A stretch of DNA of 64,000 nt from Gillisella vitis (GCF_021559775.1 NZ_CP056047.1:186001-250000), one strand, 5' to 3'; numbered from the stretch's first letter, positions 26,565-35,939 are shown. Notes: generated by a model from the sequence alone, not told the origin. A program made the numbers and translations.

Positions 26565-27299
26565 ATGCAATCCGGCATGTATGTATCCCTGTCGTCGCAA
26601 CGGGCGCTCGACAAACGTCTCACCACCATCGCCGACAATATGGCGAACGTGAATACGGTCGGCTTTCGCGGCACCGAGGTGAAATTTGACGAAGTGGTCA
26701 GCCGCACCGGCAACGATCAGAATGCCAAGATCGCATTTGTGTCTCAGGGCAACGATTATCTGAATACCCAATCCGGCGAAATGCTGCAAACCGGCGGTAC
26801 CCTGGATTTTGCCGTCAAGGGCGACGCCTGGTTCAGCATCGATACGCCGGCCGGCCCGGCCCTGACCCGTGACGGTCGTTTTACCATGACATCCACCGGT
26901 CAGTTGGTCTCGGTGCGCGGCTATTCTGTTCTGGATGCCGGTGGCGGACCTATTCAGCTCGATCCTAATGGCGGTGAGCCGCATGTTGGCGCCGACGGCA
27001 CGATTAACCAGAACGGCCGCCAGATCAGCCAGATCGGCCTGTTCACGGCGGATATTTCCAAAGGCTATCTGCGCACCGAAAATAGTGGCGTTATCACCAC
27101 CGACCGGCCACAGGCCGTCGTCGATGACGCGACAATCGGCGTCATGCAGGGTTATGTCGAGCAATCCAACGTCAATGGCATCAGCCAGATGACGCAACTT
27201 ATCCAGGTCAGCCGCGCTTTCGAAAGCATTTCGGCATCGATGAGCCAGACTGAAAACAGCATGAGCGAAACGATCAAGACGCTGGGCGGTAGCAAATGA
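26565..27299 (+). CDS. flgF: Flagellar basal-body rod protein FlgF
   Basis: A 244-residue rod protein. The N-terminal rod motif is QRALDKRLTTIADNMANVNTVGFRGTEVKF, in the ANNxANxnTxGF family. The C-terminal helix is GYVEQSNVNGISQMTQLIQVSRAFESISASMSQTENSM. FlgF forms part of the proximal rod. It has a strong GGAGG ribosome site 8-12 bases upstream. It starts the plus-strand arm and is followed by fliI after 22 bases. Confidence 0.94.
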   Translation: MQSGMYVSLSSQRALDKRLTTIADNMANVNTVGFRGTEVKFDEVVSRTGNDQNAKIAFVSQGNDYLNTQSGEMLQTGGTLDFAVKGDAWFSIDTPAGPALTRDGRFTMTSTGQLVSVRGYSVLDAGGGPIQLDPNGGEPHVGADGTINQNGRQISQIGLFTADISKGYLRTENSGVITTDRPQAVVDDATIGVMQGYVEQSNVNGISQMTQLIQVSRAFESISASMSQTENSMSETIKTLGGSK

Positions 27300-27321
27300 C
27301 CGGTGACTGGATCGTCTTCCC

Positions 27322-28716
27322 ATGACCGTTGAATTCACCCCCCGGATCGACAGGAATACCCAGCTGGATGCCATGGCAGCCATTGCCAAGCGCTATGCCA
27401 CGCCGGACTATTCCGTTGCCCATGGCGGGCATGTCCGCACCATTGCCGCTGGCCATTACACGGTTACGGGTCTGTCGCGCCATTTGCATCTGGGCGATTT
27501 TGTTGCCCATCGCAGTCCAACCGGCATTCACCTGGGCGAAGTGGTGCGGGTCGAGCCTGATCTCGCCTATGTTTGCCCCATCGAGCCAGGCGAGCCGATT
27601 GCCATTGGCGACACGGTGATCCGCAAGGGCGCCTTCCGGGTCGCCGCCCAGGATAGCTGGTGTGGCCGCACGCTCAATGCGCTGGGTGACCCGATCGACG
27701 GGCTGGGGCCGGTGATGCCCGGCCTGGTGCGCCGCTCTATTGCCAATACCGCACCCTCTTCCATGGGGCGCAAGCGGGTAGAGACCGGTTTTCGTACCGG
27801 CGTGAAGGCGGTCGATATTTTCTCGCCGCTTTGCCTTGGCCAGCGGCTTGGGATTTTCGCCGGTTCCGGCGTCGGTAAATCGACGCTGTTGTCCATGCTT
27901 GCCAAGGCCGATGCCTTTGACAAAGTGGTGATTGCGCTGGTCGGCGAACGTGGCCGCGAAGTGCGCGAATTCATCGAAGATACGCTGGGCGACAACATGG
28001 CGAAGACCGTGGCGATCGTGGCGACCAGCGACGAGAGCCCGATGCTGCGCAAGATGGCGCCTTTGACAGCGATTACCGTTGCCGAGCATTTTCGCGACCA
28101 GGGCGACAATGTCCTGTTCATCGCCGACAGTATTACCCGTTTCGCCCATGCGATCCGCGAAGTGGCGACGGCAGCCGGCGAACCGCCGATTGCCCGTGGA
28201 TTTCCCGCCTCAGTGTTTACCGAGCTGCCCAAGCTTCTGGAACGCGCCGGTCCCGGCGAAGAGGGAACAGGCACGATCACGGCGATCATTTCGATCCTCG
28301 TCGATGGTGACAATCACAACGACCCGATTGCCGACTGTACTCGCGGTATTCTCGATGGCCACATCGTGCTGGACCGCAGCCTGGCCGAAGAAGGACGCTA
28401 TCCGCCGATCAATCCACTGGCCTCAATTTCGCGTTTGGCGCGCAAGGCCTGGACACCTGATCAGGAAAAGCTCGTGTCACGCCTGAAGACGCTGATCCAC
28501 CGTTTCGAGGAAACGCGCGACTTGCGGTTGATCGGCGGTTATCGCGCCGGCAGCGATCCCGATCTCGATATGGCGATCAAGCAGGTTCCGATCCTTTACG
28601 AAGTGCTGAAGCAAACCCCCTCCGACAGGGCTGTCGTCGATGCTTATGCCGACCTCGCCCATGCCCTGAAGGCGGCCAATAATTCTGGAAACAGCAATGC
28701 AAGATCAAGAGCATGA
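27322..28716 (+). CDS. fliI: Flagellum-specific ATPase FliI
   Basis: A 464-residue ATPase of the F1/V1 family that energises unfolding and release of export cargo at the flagellar gate. Walker A is GIFAGSGVGKSTLLSML, a catalytic-site segment is VIALVGERGREVREFIED, and Walker B is NVLFIADSITRFAHAIREVATAAGEPP. The FPASVFTELPKLLERAG and EEGRYPPINPLASISRL motifs follow as expected. It overlaps the next gene by 20 bases. The fliH partner usually found beside it is not adjacent. Confidence 0.97.
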   Translation: MTVEFTPRIDRNTQLDAMAAIAKRYATPDYSVAHGGHVRTIAAGHYTVTGLSRHLHLGDFVAHRSPTGIHLGEVVRVEPDLAYVCPIEPGEPIAIGDTVIRKGAFRVAAQDSWCGRTLNALGDPIDGLGPVMPGLVRRSIANTAPSSMGRKRVETGFRTGVKAVDIFSPLCLGQRLGIFAGSGVGKSTLLSMLAKADAFDKVVIALVGERGREVREFIEDTLGDNMAKTVAIVATSDESPMLRKMAPLTAITVAEHFRDQGDNVLFIADSITRFAHAIREVATAAGEPPIARGFPASVFTELPKLLERAGPGEEGTGTITAIISILVDGDNHNDPIADCTRGILDGHIVLDRSLAEEGRYPPINPLASISRLARKAWTPDQEKLVSRLKTLIHRFEETRDLRLIGGYRAGSDPDLDMAIKQVPILYEVLKQTPSDRAVVDAYADLAHALKAANNSGNSNARSRA

Positions 28717-29269
28717 TCCATTAGACAGCGATGCCGACGAGGTGGTTCGGCCTCGTGCGCCCCGCCGGTCGGGCGCATCATCGATGGATAGGATGTTGGC
28801 GGCGGTTGGCGTCGTGCTGGCGTGCAGCGCGGCGATGTTTCCGTGGTATGTGTTTTTCAATCCCGATAAATTCGGCATTCATGTCGAGCCGATGGACCGG
28901 ACCCGCGACTTGCCGCAGGTCGATGCGCGCAATGTATTCAGCGTGTCTCCCATGGCGCTGGTGTCGCGTGAAGACCGTGAACAGAAAATTCCTGATAATC
29001 TCGACCCGCTGACCACGGCGACGGCGTCCGATATCGGGCGGAAAGATCCCGATGGTGAGCCGGTGAAGATCGAACAGCCCTTTCCCGGTGGCGGTTTCCG
29101 GCTGCTGCATGTCTCCAACGGTCGCGCCATGATCGAGGATGCCTCCGGTATGTTCATGGTCAAGATCGGCTCTGTCCTTCCCGACAATAGCCGGGTGGCG
29201 ACACTGGAACAACGCAATGGAAAATGGGTGATTATCACCAGCACCGGCGCGATCTACGAAAACCAGTAG
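28697..29269 (+). CDS. Membrane-anchored protein conserved behind fliI in rhizobial flagellar clusters
   Basis: A 190-residue protein with an acidic N-terminal tail, one membrane segment (MLAAVGVVLACSAAMFPWYVFF, about 33-54) and a periplasmic domain ending in FRLLHVSNGRAMIEDASGMFMVKIGSVLPDNSRVATLEQRNGKWVIITSTGAIYEN. That last part looks like a small beta-rich module similar in pattern to pilus-assembly (PilP-like) or SH3-like folds. A gene in this position occurs in Sinorhizobium and Agrobacterium clusters. It overlaps fliI by 20 bases and ends before a terminator. Function unknown. Confidence 0.8.
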   Translation: MQDQEHDPLDSDADEVVRPRAPRRSGASSMDRMLAAVGVVLACSAAMFPWYVFFNPDKFGIHVEPMDRTRDLPQVDARNVFSVSPMALVSREDREQKIPDNLDPLTTATASDIGRKDPDGEPVKIEQPFPGGGFRLLHVSNGRAMIEDASGMFMVKIGSVLPDNSRVATLEQRNGKWVIITSTGAIYENQ

Positions 29270-29350
29270 CCCGGCCTTGTGCGTGCGGACGGGGATCGGG
29301 CACAAGCCTTGGCCGACCGTCGCTTTCATCCCACATCCAGTGTGTTTTTC

Positions 29351-29376
29351 AAAGCCGCCTAGGGGCGGCTTTTTGC
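29351..29376 (+). terminator. Terminator of the flgF-fliI-orf190 transcript
   Basis: AAAGCCGCC (29351-29359) pairs with GGCGGCTTT (29364-29372) around the loop TAGG and runs into TTTTT. It sits 81 bases after the 190-residue gene stops and separates it from flgB. Confidence 0.85.
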
Positions 29377-29486
29377 ATTGGCGGCCAGGGCTGAAATTGT
29401 GCTCGCCCGGCGATCAATCCTCGATAAATATACAATTGTTTCAAAATCTTAAATTGGATCTTAGGAAAAGTTAACGATTGTAGAAA

Positions 29487-29527
29487 AGGCCGGTTTTGCG
29501 GTCAGTCCCACGCAAGATTACCGGCCT
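29487..29527 (+). promoter_or_regulatory. Long hairpin in the flgB leader
   Basis: AGGCCGGT (29487-29494) pairs with ACCGGCCT (29520-29527), with a second inner stem TTGCG/CGCAA (29496-29500, 29511-29515). It lies 31 bases before the flgB ATG and lacks a T-run, so it looks like a leader or regulatory structure and not a terminator. Confidence 0.55.
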
Positions 29528-29558
29528 AATCTCCAGGGTGTAAATTGGAGAAAACTCT

Positions 29559-29951
29559 ATGGAACCGATAAAGCTTTTTGATGTGGCATCACGGCAGGCC
29601 GAGTGGCTTTCCCTGCGCCAGGAAGTGATCGCCGGCAACATAGCCAATGCCAATACACCGAAATTCATGGCGAAGGACATCACACCCTTCAATGCCATCC
29701 TGGACGTGCGTCAGTTTGGTATGGCGCGGACCAATTCGAAGCATATGGCCTCGAGCGATCTGAATACCGATCTGGATGTCGATATCCGCGAGGCGCCTTT
29801 GAATGGCGAAATCGGCGTTCAGGTCTCGGGAAATTCGGTCGCGCTGGCCGATGAGATGACCAAGATGGGCGAGATCCAGCGGCAGCACTCGCTCAACACT
29901 AACCTCGTCAGTAGTTTTAATCGCATGATGCTGATGACTGTAAAGGGGTAA
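29559..29951 (+). CDS. flgB: Flagellar basal-body rod protein FlgB
   Basis: A 130-residue proximal rod protein. MEPIKLFDVASRQAEWLSLRQEVIAGNIANANTPKFMAKDITPF carries the rod-protein N-terminal motif (NIANANTPxF). The C-terminal helix is DEMTKMGEIQRQHSLNTNLVSSFNRMMLMTVKG. It begins the large flgB-to-fliP operon, 3 bases ahead of flgC. A GGAGAA ribosome site lies upstream. Confidence 0.94.
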   Translation: MEPIKLFDVASRQAEWLSLRQEVIAGNIANANTPKFMAKDITPFNAILDVRQFGMARTNSKHMASSDLNTDLDVDIREAPLNGEIGVQVSGNSVALADEMTKMGEIQRQHSLNTNLVSSFNRMMLMTVKG

Positions 29952-29954
29952 ACC

Positions 29955-30392
29955 ATGGATTCCGTCACCGCGACAGATCCTCTCACCTCGGCCCTGAAAA
30001 TTGCCGGCAGCGGACTGGATGTACAGTCCACCCGGCTCAGGATCGTTTCGGAAAATATTGCCAACGCCCAGAGCACCGGCGACACGCCCGGCGCCAATCC
30101 CTACCGTCGCAAGACGATCACCTTCGGGTCCGAAATGGACCGCGCCACAGGCACGGAAATCGTCAAGGTCAAGAAGCTTGGCTTCGACAAGTCGAAATTC
30201 ACGGAAGAATACGATCCCAGCAATCCGGCTGCCGATGCCAAGGGCTACGTGAAAATGCCCAATGTGAACGTGCTGATCGAAATGGCCGACATGCGCGAAG
30301 CCAACCGCACCTATGAAGCCAATCTTCAGTCCGTCAAGCAGACACGTGACCTGATTACCTCGACCCTCGACCTGCTGAAGAGCTCACAATGA
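29955..30392 (+). CDS. flgC: Flagellar basal-body rod protein FlgC
   Basis: A 145-residue rod protein. [46 protein letters not shown] is the FlgC N-terminal signature. The end is [35 protein letters not shown], typical of FlgC (VnvxxEMxdMxeAxRxYeAN). It overlaps fliE by 4 bases (ATGA). Confidence 0.96.
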   Translation: MDSVTATDPLTSALKIAGSGLDVQSTRLRIVSENIANAQSTGDTPGANPYRRKTITFGSEMDRATGTEIVKVKKLGFDKSKFTEEYDPSNPAADAKGYVKMPNVNVLIEMADMREANRTYEANLQSVKQTRDLITSTLDLLKSSQ

Positions 30393-30763
30393 TTGATTCC
30401 ATTAGCAAAATTGGCTCTCTCGTTCCATCGGGCATGACTGAGGGCACCGACGCTACCAGCACGGCCTCGCTCGGCGGCACCCATTCGCTCTTCAGCACGC
30501 AGACGGGCGTCACGGCGCAGAATGCGACACCGGGTACCGCAACAGGCATGAGCTTCAGCGATGTCGTCGGCGGCGTGATGAACGATGCGATGCAGAACCT
30601 GAAGACCGCTGAAAGCAACTCCCTCGACGGCATGCTCGGCAAGGTCAGCACCCGCGAAGTGGTTGATTCCGTCATGTCTGCGCAGAAATCGCTGCAAACG
30701 GCGATTGCGTTGCGCGACAAGCTGGTTTCGGCCTTCCTCGACATCACAAAAATGCAGATTTAA
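30389..30763 (+). CDS. fliE: Flagellar hook-basal body complex protein FliE
   Basis: A 124-residue protein that joins the MS ring to the rod. The family core is in the C-terminal half: [63 protein letters not shown]. The N-terminal 50 residues are Ser/Thr/Gly-rich. It is translationally coupled to flgC and 18 bases ahead of flgG. Confidence 0.93.
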   Translation: MIDSISKIGSLVPSGMTEGTDATSTASLGGTHSLFSTQTGVTAQNATPGTATGMSFSDVVGGVMNDAMQNLKTAESNSLDGMLGKVSTREVVDSVMSAQKSLQTAIALRDKLVSAFLDITKMQI

Positions 30764-30781
30764 CCTCAGGGATAGCAGCAC

Positions 30782-31573
30782 ATGAGAGCTCTCGCAATTG
30801 CCTCCACCGGCATGAATGCCCAGCAGACCAACCTCGAGGTCATTTCCAACAATATCGCCAATATCAATACGACCGGTTTCAAGAAGTCGCGCGCTGAGTT
30901 TTCGGACCTTCTTTATCAAACCGAAAAGGCTGTGGGCGTCGCAAACCGCGCCAACCAATCGACGGTGCCGGAAGGTGCCAATATCGGTCTCGGTGTGCAG
31001 ACGGCAGCCGTTCGGACGATGAACGAGCAGGGCGAATTGTCGGAGACCTCGAACGAACTGGACGTTGCCATCGTTGGACGCGGTTACCTCCAGGTGCAGA
31101 GCCCTGACGGTGCTACCACGTTTTACACCCGCGCTGGGGCTCTCAACAAGGATTCCGACGGCAATCTGGTGACGACCGAAGGCTATAAGATCATTCCAAA
31201 CATCACCATCCCAACGGATGCGACTGAAGTGAAGATCAGCGAATCGGGCGAGGTCTCGGTTTTGCAGGGCGATTCCTCCACCTATACAACGCTTGGTCAG
31301 CTGGAAACATCGGCTTTCGTCAATCCGGCTGGTTTGAAGGCTATCGGCGACAATCTGTTCCAGGAAACGGCTTCCTCCGGTAATCCGATCAACGGCGTGC
31401 CCGGCGACGCGGGCTATGGCTATCTGAAGCAGGGCTATCTGGAGTCCTCGAACGTCGACTCGGTCACGGAAATCACCAGCCTGATTTCGGCCCAGCGCGC
31501 CTACGAGATGAATTCCAAGGTCATCACCACCGCCGACGAAATGGCACAGATCGTCAGTAAAAACCTAAAGTAA
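30782..31573 (+). CDS. flgG: Flagellar distal rod protein FlgG
   Basis: A 263-residue protein, the standard FlgG size. [46 protein letters not shown] is the full N-terminal signature. The C-terminus is [37 protein letters not shown]. FlgG forms the distal rod passing the P and L rings. It sits between fliE and flgA. Confidence 0.98.
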   Translation: MRALAIASTGMNAQQTNLEVISNNIANINTTGFKKSRAEFSDLLYQTEKAVGVANRANQSTVPEGANIGLGVQTAAVRTMNEQGELSETSNELDVAIVGRGYLQVQSPDGATTFYTRAGALNKDSDGNLVTTEGYKIIPNITIPTDATEVKISESGEVSVLQGDSSTYTTLGQLETSAFVNPAGLKAIGDNLFQETASSGNPINGVPGDAGYGYLKQGYLESSNVDSVTEITSLISAQRAYEMNSKVITTADEMAQIVSKNLK

Positions 31574-31590
31574 ACATCAAAGGGGCAAAC

Positions 31591-32070
31591 ATGATGTTTC
31601 GCCATATGAAGAGAATGTTCAGGTTGACCGGGGTGGCCGTCATGGTCTTGGTGGCTTTCGCCGCCGCCCCGTCAGCGGCGCGGGATCGTTATGCGATCGT
31701 TCCGACGGACACCATCTATCCAGGCGAAGCGATTTCGTCCAACAAACTGGATCGGGTTCAGGTGACCAATCCAAATCTTGCAGGCGGCTTTGCCTCTGAC
31801 ATGGCGGATGTGGTCGGCATGCTCTCGACCAAGACACTGCTGCCCGGTCGCACTATTCCGTTGGCGACGCTGAAACGCCCCTATGCGGTGATTCGTGGGT
31901 CGCAGCTGCGGCTGATCTTCAATATCGGCAATCTCACCATTTCTGCGTCGGGCAGCCCGATGGACGATGCCAATATCGGCGACGTCATCCGCGTCCGTAA
32001 TCTCGATTCCGGCCAGATCGTCAGCGGAACGGTCATGGGCGATGGCACTGTGCAGGTGATGGCAAAATGA
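31591..32070 (+). CDS. flgA: Flagellar P-ring assembly chaperone FlgA
   Basis: A 159-residue secreted protein. The signal peptide is at about 10-30 (LTGVAVMVLVAFAAAPSAARD). A SAF domain follows: RYAIVPTDTIYPGEAISSNKLDRVQVTN and KTLLPGRTIPLATLKRPYAVIRGSQLRLIFNIGNLTISASG, ending GDVIRVRNLDSGQIVSGTVMGDGTVQVM. It is shorter than the enteric form because only the SAF-type C-terminal part is kept, as in other alphaproteobacteria. It guides FlgI polymerisation in the periplasm and overlaps flgI by 4 bases. Confidence 0.93.
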   Translation: MMFRHMKRMFRLTGVAVMVLVAFAAAPSAARDRYAIVPTDTIYPGEAISSNKLDRVQVTNPNLAGGFASDMADVVGMLSTKTLLPGRTIPLATLKRPYAVIRGSQLRLIFNIGNLTISASGSPMDDANIGDVIRVRNLDSGQIVSGTVMGDGTVQVMAK

Positions 32071-33182
32071 GTATCCGGGTTCTGCTTTTCTCGATTTTCA
32101 CCGGCTTCCTTCTGGCGGCTGCCGGTCCTGCCTTGGCGCAGGGCTCGCGCATCAAGGACGTTGCCTCCCTCCAGGCCGGCCGTGATAACCAGTTGATCGG
32201 TTACGGTCTCGTCGTCGGTCTGCAAAGCACCGGCGACAGTCTTCGTTCCTCGCCTTTCACCGACCAGTCCATGCGCGCCATGCTCCAGAATCTGGGGATT
32301 TCCACCCAAGGCGGTCAGTCCTCGGCTAAGAATGTCGCTGCCGTTATGGTTACCGCCACCCTTCCGCCCTTCGGCAGTCCTGGCAGTCGTATCGACGCCA
32401 CGGTCAGTTCGCTGGGAGATGCTACATCGCTGCGCGGCGGTACGCTGATCATGACCTCGCTTTCAGGCGCCGATGGCCAGATCTACGCCGTTGCCCAAGG
32501 GTCGGTGGTTGTTTCCGGCTTTACTGCCCAGGGTCAGGCGGCCACGGTGACCGAAGGCGTCACCACCTCCGGCCGCGTCCCGAATGGCGCGATCATCGAG
32601 CGCGAACTTCCGTCCAAATTCAAGGATTCGGTCAATCTCGTGCTGCAATTGCGCAATCCGGATTTTTCGACATCACTCGGCATGGCCCGGCGTATCAACA
32701 ATTATGCCACCGCCACCTACGGCGCTCCGATTGCCGAGGCACGCGACAGCCAGGAAGTGGTGATCCAGAAACCGCGCACGGCGGATCTGGCCCAATTGAT
32801 GGCCGATATCGAAAACCTTGTCGTGGAGACCGACACACCGGCCAAGGTGGTGATCAACGAGCGCACAGGAACCATCGTCATCGGCGCTGACGTGCGTGTG
32901 TCCAAGGTTGCTGTCAGCTACGGCACGCTGACGGTGCAGGTTAATGAGACCCCTCAGGTCATTCAACCGCAGCCCTTTTCCAGTGGCACGACGGCGACGC
33001 AGCCGCAGACGGATATTTCCGCGCAGAAGACTGGTGACAAGGTTGCCATCGTTGATGGACCTGACCTGCGCACGCTGGTGGCTGGCCTGAATAATATCGG
33101 CGTGAAGCCGGACGGTATCATCGCCATCCTGCAAGGCATCAAGTCGGCAGGGGCACTTCAAGCGGAGCTTGTCCTTCAATGA
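32067..33182 (+). CDS. flgI: Flagellar P-ring protein FlgI
   Basis: A 371-residue periplasmic ring protein. The signal peptide is LLFSIFTGFLLAAAGPALAQG. The mature start is SRIKDVASLQAGRDNQLIGYGLVVGLQSTGDSLR, the FlgI signature. Later motifs include GSRIDATVSSLGDATSLRGGTLIMTSLSGADGQIYAVAQG and the C-terminal DLRTLVAGLNNIGVKPDGIIAILQGIKSAGALQAELV. It overlaps flgA and motE by 4 bases each. Confidence 0.98.
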   Translation: MSIRVLLFSIFTGFLLAAAGPALAQGSRIKDVASLQAGRDNQLIGYGLVVGLQSTGDSLRSSPFTDQSMRAMLQNLGISTQGGQSSAKNVAAVMVTATLPPFGSPGSRIDATVSSLGDATSLRGGTLIMTSLSGADGQIYAVAQGSVVVSGFTAQGQAATVTEGVTTSGRVPNGAIIERELPSKFKDSVNLVLQLRNPDFSTSLGMARRINNYATATYGAPIAEARDSQEVVIQKPRTADLAQLMADIENLVVETDTPAKVVINERTGTIVIGADVRVSKVAVSYGTLTVQVNETPQVIQPQPFSSGTTATQPQTDISAQKTGDKVAIVDGPDLRTLVAGLNNIGVKPDGIIAILQGIKSAGALQAELVLQ

Positions 33183-33748
33183 GATCAACAGCCTCCCTCG
33201 CAAACTATGCCGCTTCAAGATATTCTGGTCTTGGCGCTTTGGTTTTGGCTTGCTCTGTTCTTGCTGTTTCGGCCCTGCCAGGCAGCGCACAGCAGGCGGC
33301 CCCGGCGCGTGCTGCCAATGCCGGCTCCACCGGCACGACCAGCGCCGATGACATCCAGCGGTTTTGTACCAACATTGCCGATCCGGCCCGCGACCAGCGG
33401 TATTTGCTGCAAAAGCAGGATCTCGAAAAACTGCAATCGGATGTCAATGACCGCATTGCCGTGCTGGAAGCGCGCAAGAGCGAATATCAGGATTGGCTGG
33501 CGCGGCGAAACGAGTTTCTGCAAAAGGCAGAAGCCGGTTTGACCGATGTCTACAAGAATATGAAGCCCGATGCCGCTGCCCCGCAGCTGGAAAAGGTCAA
33601 TCCCCTTTTGGCCGCAGCGATCATCATGAAGCTTCCGGCCAAGCAATCCAGTTTGATTCTCAGCGAGATGGACCCCGAAAAAGCCGCGCTCGTCGCCGGC
33701 ATCATGTCCAATGCCGCTGATCCTAATACCTCGAAGGAACCCACATGA
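33179..33748 (+). CDS. motE: Periplasmic motility chaperone MotE
   Basis: A 189-residue protein with an N-terminal signal (LVLACSVLAVSALPGSAQQ). A coiled-coil segment (QKQDLEKLQSDVNDRIAVLEARKSEYQDWLARRNEFLQKAEAGLTDVYKNM) is followed by an MgtE-N-like tail (QLEKVNPLLAAAIIMKLPAKQSSLILSEMDPEKAALVAGIM). In Sinorhizobium meliloti MotE is a chaperone stabilising the periplasmic motor protein MotC. Its position between flgI and flgH is the same as there. Confidence 0.92.
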   Translation: MRSTASLANYAASRYSGLGALVLACSVLAVSALPGSAQQAAPARAANAGSTGTTSADDIQRFCTNIADPARDQRYLLQKQDLEKLQSDVNDRIAVLEARKSEYQDWLARRNEFLQKAEAGLTDVYKNMKPDAAAPQLEKVNPLLAAAIIMKLPAKQSSLILSEMDPEKAALVAGIMSNAADPNTSKEPT

Positions 33749-34458
33749 TAAAGCGTAGCGCTGTGGTTCTCATGGCCGTTATCCTCACCGGCTGTGGGAA
33801 CAAGACATTGGAAGAAGTCGGCAATGCGCCGGCCATGAGCCCGGTGGGCAGCGGCTTGCGTTACAATCAGGCTCCGCAGCTTGCCAGCTATCCGAAGCAG
33901 ACCAAGGCTGTCAGCAACGGCTATTCCCTGTGGAACGACAGCCAGGCGGCGCTTTTCAAGGATTCTCGCGCCATCAATGTCGGGGATCTGCTGACGGTCA
34001 ATATCTCGATTGCCGACAAGGCGAAGTTCAAGAACGACACATCACGCAGCCGCAAGAACTCGACATCGCTGACATGGTCGACGGTGATCAACCTGTTCGG
34101 CATCACACCGCCAGATTCGTCCGGCGACATGAGCACCGATTCGAATTCGAGTTCCGATGGCAAGGGATCGGTCGATCGGTCTGAAACGCTGACCTTGATG
34201 GTGGCGGCTGTGGTGACCAGCATTCTTGAAAACGGCAATCTGCTGATCAGCGGTTCGCAGGAAGTGCGCGTCAACCATGAAGTCCGCATTCTGAATGTCG
34301 CGGGTATCGTGCGCCCGCAGGATGTCGATGCCAAGAACACCATTTCCTATGAGAAGATCGCAGAGGCCCGCATTTCTTACGGCGGCAAGGGACGTTTGAC
34401 GGAGGTGCAGCAGCCGCCGGTTGGCCAGCAGGTCGTCGACATGTTCTCCCCATTCTGA
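33745..34458 (+). CDS. flgH: Flagellar L-ring protein FlgH
   Basis: A 237-residue outer-membrane lipoprotein. The lipobox is in AVVLMAVILTGCGNKT (LTGC, acylated cysteine at about residue 16). The core includes SLWNDSQAALFKDSRAINVGDLLTVNISIADKAKFKNDTSR and ENGNLLISGSQEVRVNHEVRILNVAGIVRPQDVDAKNTISYEKIAEARISYGGKGRL, the FlgH C-terminal signature. It overlaps motE by 4 bases. Confidence 0.97.
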   Translation: MIKRSAVVLMAVILTGCGNKTLEEVGNAPAMSPVGSGLRYNQAPQLASYPKQTKAVSNGYSLWNDSQAALFKDSRAINVGDLLTVNISIADKAKFKNDTSRSRKNSTSLTWSTVINLFGITPPDSSGDMSTDSNSSSDGKGSVDRSETLTLMVAAVVTSILENGNLLISGSQEVRVNHEVRILNVAGIVRPQDVDAKNTISYEKIAEARISYGGKGRLTEVQQPPVGQQVVDMFSPF

Positions 34459-34624
34459 CGATGTGACAAAGATGTTGCCCTGTACCAACGGCCTGTTTCT
34501 GTGGCCGTTGGTATGATGCGTTCCGGCTGATTACGATTGGCCGGCGAAATATGCCGATTTGTTTTTTGCATGCCCCTGCAGATCCAAGGCGATCGAAGGG
34601 CGATGCTGCAGGATGGAGACCACC

Positions 34625-35143
34625 ATGGCAGATGCACCGGCGCTGGAAGGCCCTTCGAAAAAGGCTTCCCCCATTCTGCTCATTGCTGCACTTGCGGGAC
34701 TGACCGTTGTCGGCGCGGGTGCCGGCTGGCTGGTCGGAACCATGATTGCGCCCAAGGTCAAGGTGGCGAAGGAAGAACAAAAGGCGGCTGAAGAGGCCGG
34801 GGGCAAAAAAAAAGAAGGCGAGAAAGAAGAGACCGGCTTGCCGAAATTGCCAGCAGAGGCCAATGGTATCGTCCAGCTTGATCCTGTCACCACCAACCTT
34901 GCCTATCCCTCCGAAAGCTGGGTCCGGCTGGAAGTGGCTCTGGTCTTCAACGGTCCGGTCGATGCAAAACTGGCCGAGGATATCCATCAGGATCTGATGG
35001 CCTATATGCGCACGGTATCTCTGCAACAGATCGAAGGCCCACGCGGTTTCGATTATTTGAAGGACGATCTGCGCGAGCGAGTTGACGTGCGGTCTGAAGG
35101 ACGGGTATCGAAGCTTTTGTTTAGGACGTTTGTCATCGAATGA
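34625..35143 (+). CDS. fliL: Flagellar basal-body-associated protein FliL
   Basis: With the ATG at 34625, which has GGAG about 6 bases upstream, the protein has 172 residues (MADAPALEGPSKK). One membrane segment (ILLIAALAGLTVVGAGAGWLVG) is followed by a Lys/Glu-rich linker (about 44-70) and the periplasmic FliL domain (LDPVTTNLAYPSESWVRLEVALVFNGPVD, ending VSKLLFRTFVIE). FliL surrounds and stabilises the stator. It is 166 bases from flgH and overlaps fliP by 4 bases. Confidence 0.93.
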   Translation: MADAPALEGPSKKASPILLIAALAGLTVVGAGAGWLVGTMIAPKVKVAKEEQKAAEEAGGKKKEGEKEETGLPKLPAEANGIVQLDPVTTNLAYPSESWVRLEVALVFNGPVDAKLAEDIHQDLMAYMRTVSLQQIEGPRGFDYLKDDLRERVDVRSEGRVSKLLFRTFVIE

Positions 35144-35877
35144 TTCGAACCCTTATCTTGATCGCCGCGATGATAGCGGCCCCGGAACTGGCCCAGGCGC
35201 AGCAGCTTCCGTCAAACTTCCTGACAGCGCCGGTCGACGGATCCGTCGCGGCCTGGATTATCCGCACATTCGGTCTGCTGACAGTTCTTTCGGTTGCTCC
35301 CGGCATCCTGATCATGGTGACGAGCTTTCCGCGCTTCGTGATCGCGTTTTCCATTCTGCGCTCCGGCATGGGTCTATCCAGCACGCCGTCCAACATGATC
35401 CTGACCAGTCTTGCCCTGTTCATGACCTTTTATGTCATGACGCCGGTCATGGATCAGGCCTGGCGTGACGGTGTGCGCCCGCTTCTGGACAACCAGATTA
35501 CCGAGGCCGAGGCTGTTCCCAGGATTGCGGAGCCTTTCCGGGGCTTCATGTCCAACAATACCCGCGAGAAAGACCTCCGGCTGTTCATCGATCTGGCCAA
35601 CGAGCGCGGGCAGACGACGGTCGTTGAAGGCAAGGTCGATTACCGGGTATTGATCCCGGCTTTCATGCTGTCAGAGATCCGGCGCGGCTTTGAAATCGGC
35701 TTCCTGATCATCCTGCCTTTTCTGGTCATCGACATGATCGTCTCGACCATCACCATGGCCATGGGCATGATGATGTTGCCGCCGACGTCGATTTCCCTGC
35801 CGTTCAAGATCCTGTTCTTCGTGCTCATCGATGGCTGGAACCTTCTGGTCGGTAGTTTGGTGCGCTCATTTTCCTGA
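35140..35877 (+). CDS. fliP: Flagellar export gate protein FliP
   Basis: A 245-residue inner-membrane protein with a signal peptide (LILIAAMIAAPELAQAQ) and the family segments SVAPGILIMVTSFPRFVIAFSILRSGMGLSSTPSNMILTSLALFMTFYVMTPV and LIPAFMLSEIRRGFEIGFLIILPFLVIDMIVSTITMAMGMMMLPPTSISLPFKILFFVLIDGWNLLVGSLV. FliP forms the export channel with FliQ and FliR. It is last in the flgB operon. Confidence 0.98.
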   Translation: MIRTLILIAAMIAAPELAQAQQLPSNFLTAPVDGSVAAWIIRTFGLLTVLSVAPGILIMVTSFPRFVIAFSILRSGMGLSSTPSNMILTSLALFMTFYVMTPVMDQAWRDGVRPLLDNQITEAEAVPRIAEPFRGFMSNNTREKDLRLFIDLANERGQTTVVEGKVDYRVLIPAFMLSEIRRGFEIGFLIILPFLVIDMIVSTITMAMGMMMLPPTSISLPFKILFFVLIDGWNLLVGSLVRSFS

Positions 35878-35939
35878 AGCCAGACTATCCCCTAGAAATA
35901 GAGGGTTTATAAACCATAGAACAGCGTGTTCGCGCCTTG

